From JAIEOG01 sp964611895 (GTDB lineage Bacteria; Bdellovibrionota; FAC87; UBA2466): a DNA stretch of 64,000 nt. The position numbers and the translations under genes were made by a program. The stretch lies in contig CAZTDN010000004.1 of NCBI GenBank assembly GCA_964611895.1, positions 62,001 to 126,000 on the forward strand, read 5' to 3'. The notes under the pieces were generated by a model, which was not told the DNA's origin, searched no databases, and saw nothing but the letters and a program-made list of their open reading frames with translations. Below, one piece after another: positions 60,363 to 64,000 of this stretch. The stretch's first letter is position 1, and every line of letters starts with the position of its first letter.

Positions 60363-61068
60363 ACCACAGCTTTGGATTTTGGGCATGCCTCTGGTCGACG
60401 GCCAGGAAGTTTCGCCTATCGCTCGCGCCAAGATCGCGCAGGCACACCTGGTAATTGGAGAGTCTCGAAAAACAAGTTTTCGCGTGCTAGCGCAGGTACC
60501 GGGCGCCAAAGACAAGCCACTCTTTCTCTTGGACGAGTCTTCTCGTCCCGAAGAAAAAGCCTGGGAACCAGAGCTCAGGCGCATCGCGCAGCTCCCTTCA
60601 GACAAAGATGCACCACAAACCGTGATACTTTTTTCAGACACAGGAATGCCCTTGCTATTTGATCCGGGAAGAGAGGTTTTGGAACTGGCTCGCGAGCTGG
60701 ACTTCGAAATTCGATCTTTGAGTGGCGCCACTTCTTGGGGTACGGCTTGCGCACTCAGTGGCTGGCAGCCTCCTTTTTTGATTGTGGGATTTTCTCCCAG
60801 AGATGAAAAACAACGTGGCCAATTCTGGCAACCGCTCATCAAAAACTCCGCGCACCTAGTCCTCATGGAGCGCCCGTATCGCCTTCTGGCATTTTTGGAT
60901 GAATGCAAGCGGGTCTTTGGCAGTAAACGCGAGGCTTTTCTGGCGTGGGAAATCGATAGTGAGGAACAAAAACTGATCTGGGGCTCGCTGGATTCCCTCT
61001 GCCAGGCCGTGAGGCGTTTTGAGAAAAACAAAGGCGAGTTTATTCTTCTGATTAGGGGGACTCCTTGA
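60352..61068 (+). CDS. RsmI-like tetrapyrrole-methylase-fold protein
   Basis: A 238-aa protein of the SAM-dependent tetrapyrrole methylase superfamily, closest in layout to RsmI, which 2'-O-methylates C1402 of 16S rRNA. LFSDTGMPLLFDPGREVLE corresponds to RsmI SDAGTPLISDPG, and SLSGATSWGTACALSG to the GASA loop. The N-terminal loop that normally reads TPIGN reads MPLVDG. It lacks the C-terminal domain of full RsmI (about 285 aa). The divergence means another methylase role is possible. The GTG start overlaps lptD by 11 bases. Confidence 0.75.
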   Translation: MPSRPQLWILGMPLVDGQEVSPIARAKIAQAHLVIGESRKTSFRVLAQVPGAKDKPLFLLDESSRPEEKAWEPELRRIAQLPSDKDAPQTVILFSDTGMPLLFDPGREVLELARELDFEIRSLSGATSWGTACALSGWQPPFLIVGFSPRDEKQRGQFWQPLIKNSAHLVLMERPYRLLAFLDECKRVFGSKREAFLAWEIDSEEQKLIWGSLDSLCQAVRRFEKNKGEFILLIRGTP

Positions 61069-61433
61069 ACGCGGAACGCCGACTGTTTCTCACGCTGTGG
61101 GGCCTGCTTTTGCTCAGCGGAGCGCTTTGGTATTTTTGGCCGAACCCAACCGTCAGCGTCACTGCAAAAATCCCTGTCTCTCTCGCTCCGGAGCTAGCGA
61201 ACTGGATCGATTCTGCCGAAGCCGAAGATCCGGAGGCTAGCCAGGTCACGCTGTCCTTACACCCGCGAAAAGCCTCTCCGACCATCGAACTGGGGTACTC
61301 ACTCCAAGGCGCCGCAGGGCCACTCCATCAAGGAAGTATTCGATGCGCGCTCGAAGCGGGCCCGATGAAACTTGCTCTTCCTAACCCCGCGCGTGTCTCC
61401 ACCCGCGAAGTGCGTCTATACCTGGCGCGCTAA
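61065..61433 (+). CDS. Small membrane-anchored protein of unknown function
   Basis: A 122-aa protein with one N-terminal membrane helix (about 8-25, FLTLWGLLLLSGALWYFW) and a strand-rich domain of about 90 residues. The start is a TTG overlapping the previous TGA as TTGA, with AGGGGG upstream. A single N-terminal anchor plus a small beta domain in an lptD cluster recalls LptC, but the length and motifs do not confirm it. Confidence 0.65.
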   Translation: MNAERRLFLTLWGLLLLSGALWYFWPNPTVSVTAKIPVSLAPELANWIDSAEAEDPEASQVTLSLHPRKASPTIELGYSLQGAAGPLHQGSIRCALEAGPMKLALPNPARVSTREVRLYLAR

Positions 61434-61468
61434 CCACTCTGGCCTTTTTGTGTGTAGAATAGAAGCTC

Positions 61469-62632
61469 ATGCCAAATCCAAACCCCGCTCCCAGAAAAGA
61501 CGGCCTGGTTCTCGCAGCAGGCAGTGCTCGGGCAGCCTTTCAGGCTGGCGTGCTGCGTTATGTTGCCGAAAATTTCCCTGACTTTAAACCGCGGGTATTT
61601 ACCGGCATCTCTGCCGGAAGTATCAACGCATGCTACCTGGCACAAGGAGAGCCTTTTCCCGAGTCGGCTGTCGCCCTTTACAAGCTTTGGGAAAACCTCA
61701 CTTTTGACCAAGTTTTCCGGACAAACTTCCGCTCCATTGCTTCGATGGGATTGCGCTGGGTCTACGATCTCTTTATTTCAAAAATAACCCAGAAAGTACT
61801 TTTAAAATCGCTACTCGATGCGAGCCCTCTCGCCATGACACTTTTGAACAATATCCACTTTTGGAAAATGTCCAAAGCCGTTCAGCTGGGCTTAGTGGAT
61901 GGCGTTTCGGTAACAGCGACCAACTATTACAATGGGTGCTCTACCGTATTTTACGATTCGCACACTGCCGTGCCTCCTTGGTTTCGCGAACAGCGCCGCT
62001 CGGAAAAAACAAATATCCGCGCGCGCCACATCATGGCGAGTTGTTCTATCCCCCTACTTTTTCCACCGATCCGTGTGGGCAACTCGCTCTATGGAGATGG
62101 TTCTCTGCGATTCAACTTTCCCTTCAGTCCAGCGCTTCGCCTCGGCGCTACTCATATTCTTGCCATCAGTATTCGACCAAATAAGCCTGAGGGGAAACAG
62201 GTTGCCCCTAACCCCGATCACATTGGAATGGGCTATATCGCTGGAGCCGTGTTGAATTCTATTTTTTCGGATAGCGTTGAACAGGACTACGAGAACGTCT
62301 GCCGCATCAATAAATTCTTGGGTAAAGAAGACAGAAAAGTTTACCCGTTTCTTATTCGCCCGAGCCAAGACCCATCAGAAATCGCAAAGCATTTCAGAAA
62401 AGAAATCCCGTTCCACTTTAGGCAAATCATTGCTTCTACTTCCGGACCAGACGAGTCGGGAGATCTACTCAGCTATCTGATGTTTAGCCCGGGGTATATC
62501 CGAGCGCTGCTTGAGCTGGGATACAGTGATGCCGGTAAACAACACGACGCCATTGCGGAAGCATTGAAACTCGCCAGGTCTACTGCGCCTGCCGCGCAAT
62601 CTCCCATCGAGTCTTTTGGCAATAGCGCTTAA
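61469..62632 (+). CDS. Patatin-like phospholipase
   Basis: A 387-aa patatin-fold lipase. The catalytic serine is S48 in GISAGS and the catalytic aspartate D210 in YGDGSLRFNFPFSPAL. The oxyanion loop reads AAGSARAAFQAGVL, where family members usually have GGGARAAYQVGVL. No signal peptide is visible, so it is cytoplasmic or peripherally membrane-bound. It would hydrolyse acyl chains of phospholipids or related esters. The gene follows the lptD cluster by 35 bases and may act in envelope lipid turnover. Confidence 0.88.
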   Translation: MPNPNPAPRKDGLVLAAGSARAAFQAGVLRYVAENFPDFKPRVFTGISAGSINACYLAQGEPFPESAVALYKLWENLTFDQVFRTNFRSIASMGLRWVYDLFISKITQKVLLKSLLDASPLAMTLLNNIHFWKMSKAVQLGLVDGVSVTATNYYNGCSTVFYDSHTAVPPWFREQRRSEKTNIRARHIMASCSIPLLFPPIRVGNSLYGDGSLRFNFPFSPALRLGATHILAISIRPNKPEGKQVAPNPDHIGMGYIAGAVLNSIFSDSVEQDYENVCRINKFLGKEDRKVYPFLIRPSQDPSEIAKHFRKEIPFHFRQIIASTSGPDESGDLLSYLMFSPGYIRALLELGYSDAGKQHDAIAEALKLARSTAPAAQSPIESFGNSA

Positions 62633-62635
62633 CCG

Positions 62636-64000
62636 CTAGAGTTCAACGCGTATTCCCCCTTGAAAGATCCATTCCTGATTGAACACCCCTAATTCCCACG
62701 TAGGAGCAAAACGGGGAGTGCGCTCAAACAAAAGCTGCGCTTCGATCCCAGCGCCCCAGCGCCCGCTGCTTGGCAATCCCGCCACACTTGCCGCCACGGC
62801 ACCCCAGGTCCCGAAGACGCCCAACCTCAGCCACGGCAATGCAAGGTACCGATACTGCAACCAAGCCGCGGCAGCATTCGCGTCTACCCAGCGCATTTCT
62901 CGTATCCCCGGAGCTCCGGTGCCTTCCAAATCCGACAGCTGGTTAAACGCAGCCGTCCCCGAAGCGGTACTCAGCGCTGCGTGGGCGTGCACCGTATGCC
63001 TAAGCGCGAGGCGAAAGTGTTTGGCCAATACCAACCGCGTGCGCAACACCGGGCTGGCGGTGGGAGCCAACCATTCAGCACGTCCCAAAAGGTATAATCC
63101 CGACCTAGGAGCTATGGTTCGATCGCGGTTGTCCCAAACCACTTGCGCCGCAAACCCCTGCGCTGGTTGAACGGCTAGCCCTGCCGGCAACGCATCGCTT
63201 GTGTAATTTCGAGCCAAAACAGAAACCGCGGTGTCCAGATAACCCAGTGGGAAAGAAATCGCCCATTCAGATTCCCACGAAACCGCGTTGAACTCTTGCA
63301 CGGCGGTCGCCGGACTAGTCATCCCCAATCCAAAATAATCTCGCAATCGGGAGTGCGCGTTTGCAGACAAGCGAAGTCGCAATGGGGCTGTCCACTCAGA
63401 TTCGGTGAATTGGAAATTTCCCCACAGCGCTCGTCTAAGAGTGCCGTGCACTGCTACACCGACTGCGTGGCCCTGGTCTGCAATCCGATCGTCCCAAAAC
63501 CGCAGCCCCAGCCCAACACCTCGCGCAGGTGTGCTGGAGACCGTAGGCGCCCAGCCGAAATCCAAGGCTTCTAAGCTGCGAAAATCTTTGCGCTCAGCTC
63601 TAGCCACCGCTCGAACATCGGGTGGAGAACTTTTAAGTGCTTTTTCCATCGCTTCTGCTGCAGCTGCCTGATTTCCCTGGCGTTCGAGAGTGACGGCGGT
63701 CCAGTAATCCGTTGCGATGGCGGTGGGGGTTTGGCGCTCTAAAACACGCCAAGACAAGAGTGCTGTCTTAAAATCCAAGCCGAAAAAGGGGGACAAACCT
63801 GCCCTCAAACGCCCGGTTGCGTGGAGTCGCTCGGCCTCTTCCAAATCACCCAACAAAAAATCCTGCACGTCGGCGCGAAGGTTCTTCGACGCACCCCAAT
63901 GCAAATAAGGTAGTCCCTGCGCCGTATGCTCCGCTCCCGCCAGGGCGCACAGTGCGATCGCACGGCCTCGGATCTTTCCGCTGTATGCGTTGTATTGGTT
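62636..64000 (-). CDS. Omp85/surface-antigen-like barrel with helical N-terminus, 5' part outside the window
   Basis: The frame is open to the window edge, so the start is missing. The visible N-terminus has KIRGR, a short hydrophobic segment and AEHTAQG, which looks like the end of a signal peptide. A helical, TPR-like part follows (WTAVTLERQGNQAAAAEAME). The C-terminal 300 residues form a barrel with the Omp85 hallmark VVWDNRDRTIAPRSGLYLLG and end IFQGGIRVEL. Related proteins assemble or export outer-membrane proteins, but no POTRA domain is visible in this part. The gene converges with the patatin gene, 3 bases apart. Confidence 0.75.
   Translation of the reverse strand, partial: NQYNAYSGKIRGRAIALCALAGAEHTAQGLPYLHWGASKNLRADVQDFLLGDLEEAERLHATGRLRAGLSPFFGLDFKTALLSWRVLERQTPTAIATDYWTAVTLERQGNQAAAAEAMEKALKSSPPDVRAVARAERKDFRSLEALDFGWAPTVSSTPARGVGLGLRFWDDRIADQGHAVGVAVHGTLRRALWGNFQFTESEWTAPLRLRLSANAHSRLRDYFGLGMTSPATAVQEFNAVSWESEWAISFPLGYLDTAVSVLARNYTSDALPAGLAVQPAQGFAAQVVWDNRDRTIAPRSGLYLLGRAEWLAPTASPVLRTRLVLAKHFRLALRHTVHAHAALSTASGTAAFNQLSDLEGTGAPGIREMRWVDANAAAAWLQYRYLALPWLRLGVFGTWGAVAASVAGLPSSGRWGAGIEAQLLFERTPRFAPTWELGVFNQEWIFQGGIRVEL

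Noticed and set aside
1..64000. Mobile elements, prophage, tRNA-associated islands or CRISPR arrays
   Set aside because: No transposase, integrase, tRNA gene, terminal inverted repeats or regularly spaced repeats were found. The long inverted repeat at 30995-31060 has no coding content and fits a terminator.

Overview
The window is chromosomal DNA from a flagellated Gram-negative bacterium. The Gram-negative call rests on LptD, several predicted outer-membrane barrels, an Omp85-type barrel, lipoproteins with lipoboxes, an Mla-type lipid transporter and a Lol/MacB-like exporter. Three tandem short flagellins (278 aa each), the dprA-smg-topA order, and many exported proteins I cannot place suggest Bdellovibrionota or a neighbouring delta-proteobacteria-like lineage. 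That assignment is inference; no rRNA gene is present to settle it. I see no tRNA, rRNA, CRISPR array, IS element, phage gene or replication origin.

Layout. 1-4.9 kb (minus): an operon for a lipid-transport ABC system with two different ATPases, two different MlaE-type permeases, one MCE protein and a small barrel, leading into a truncated membrane sensor. 5.0-9.1 kb (plus): a five-PAS hybrid histidine kinase and an exported protein. 9.2-13.6 kb (plus): a complete BMP-type nucleoside ABC importer. 13.8-19.0 kb (plus): a 1715-aa exported protein of unknown function, preceded by two perfect dyads. 19.0-28.7 kb (minus): AzlCD, then a leucine/acyl-CoA catabolic cassette (biotin carrier, HMG-CoA lyase, enoyl-CoA hydratase, carboxyltransferase) running into metH and an overlapping core-MetE-like gene, with a small barrel upstream. 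28.9-32.3 kb (plus): three flagellins with unusually structured leaders. 32.3-38.0 kb (minus): topA, smg, dprA, a LysM protein and a TPR lipoprotein. 38.0-43.9 kb (plus): a Cys-rich small protein, a PmbA/TldE-like protein, ald, a dolichol-phosphate-mannose-synthase-like glycosyltransferase and ligA. 43.9-45.5 kb (minus): pyrD and an outer-membrane lipoprotein. 45.6-50.8 kb (plus): ATPase, FtsX permease, LolA-like protein, FtsX permease, barrel. 50.8-56.8 kb: YceI, a propeller-like lipoprotein, a membrane protein and three uncharacterised genes. 56.9-62.6 kb (plus): thiolase, lptD, an RsmI-like methylase, a membrane-anchored protein and a patatin. A 5'-truncated Omp85-like gene closes the window on the minus strand.

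The main theme is the envelope: at least four systems move or assemble lipids, lipoproteins or LPS at the outer membrane. The strongest candidates for something new are: (1) the Mla-like transporter, whose two ATPases carry complementary defects that predict a heterodimer with one consensus and one degenerate ATP site; (2) flagellin leaders in which the Shine-Dalgarno or the start codon is base-paired; (3) the 1715-aa exported protein; (4) the core-MetE-like gene overlapping a full-length metH; and (5) an 18-nt terminator-like repeat found downstream of two unrelated genes.
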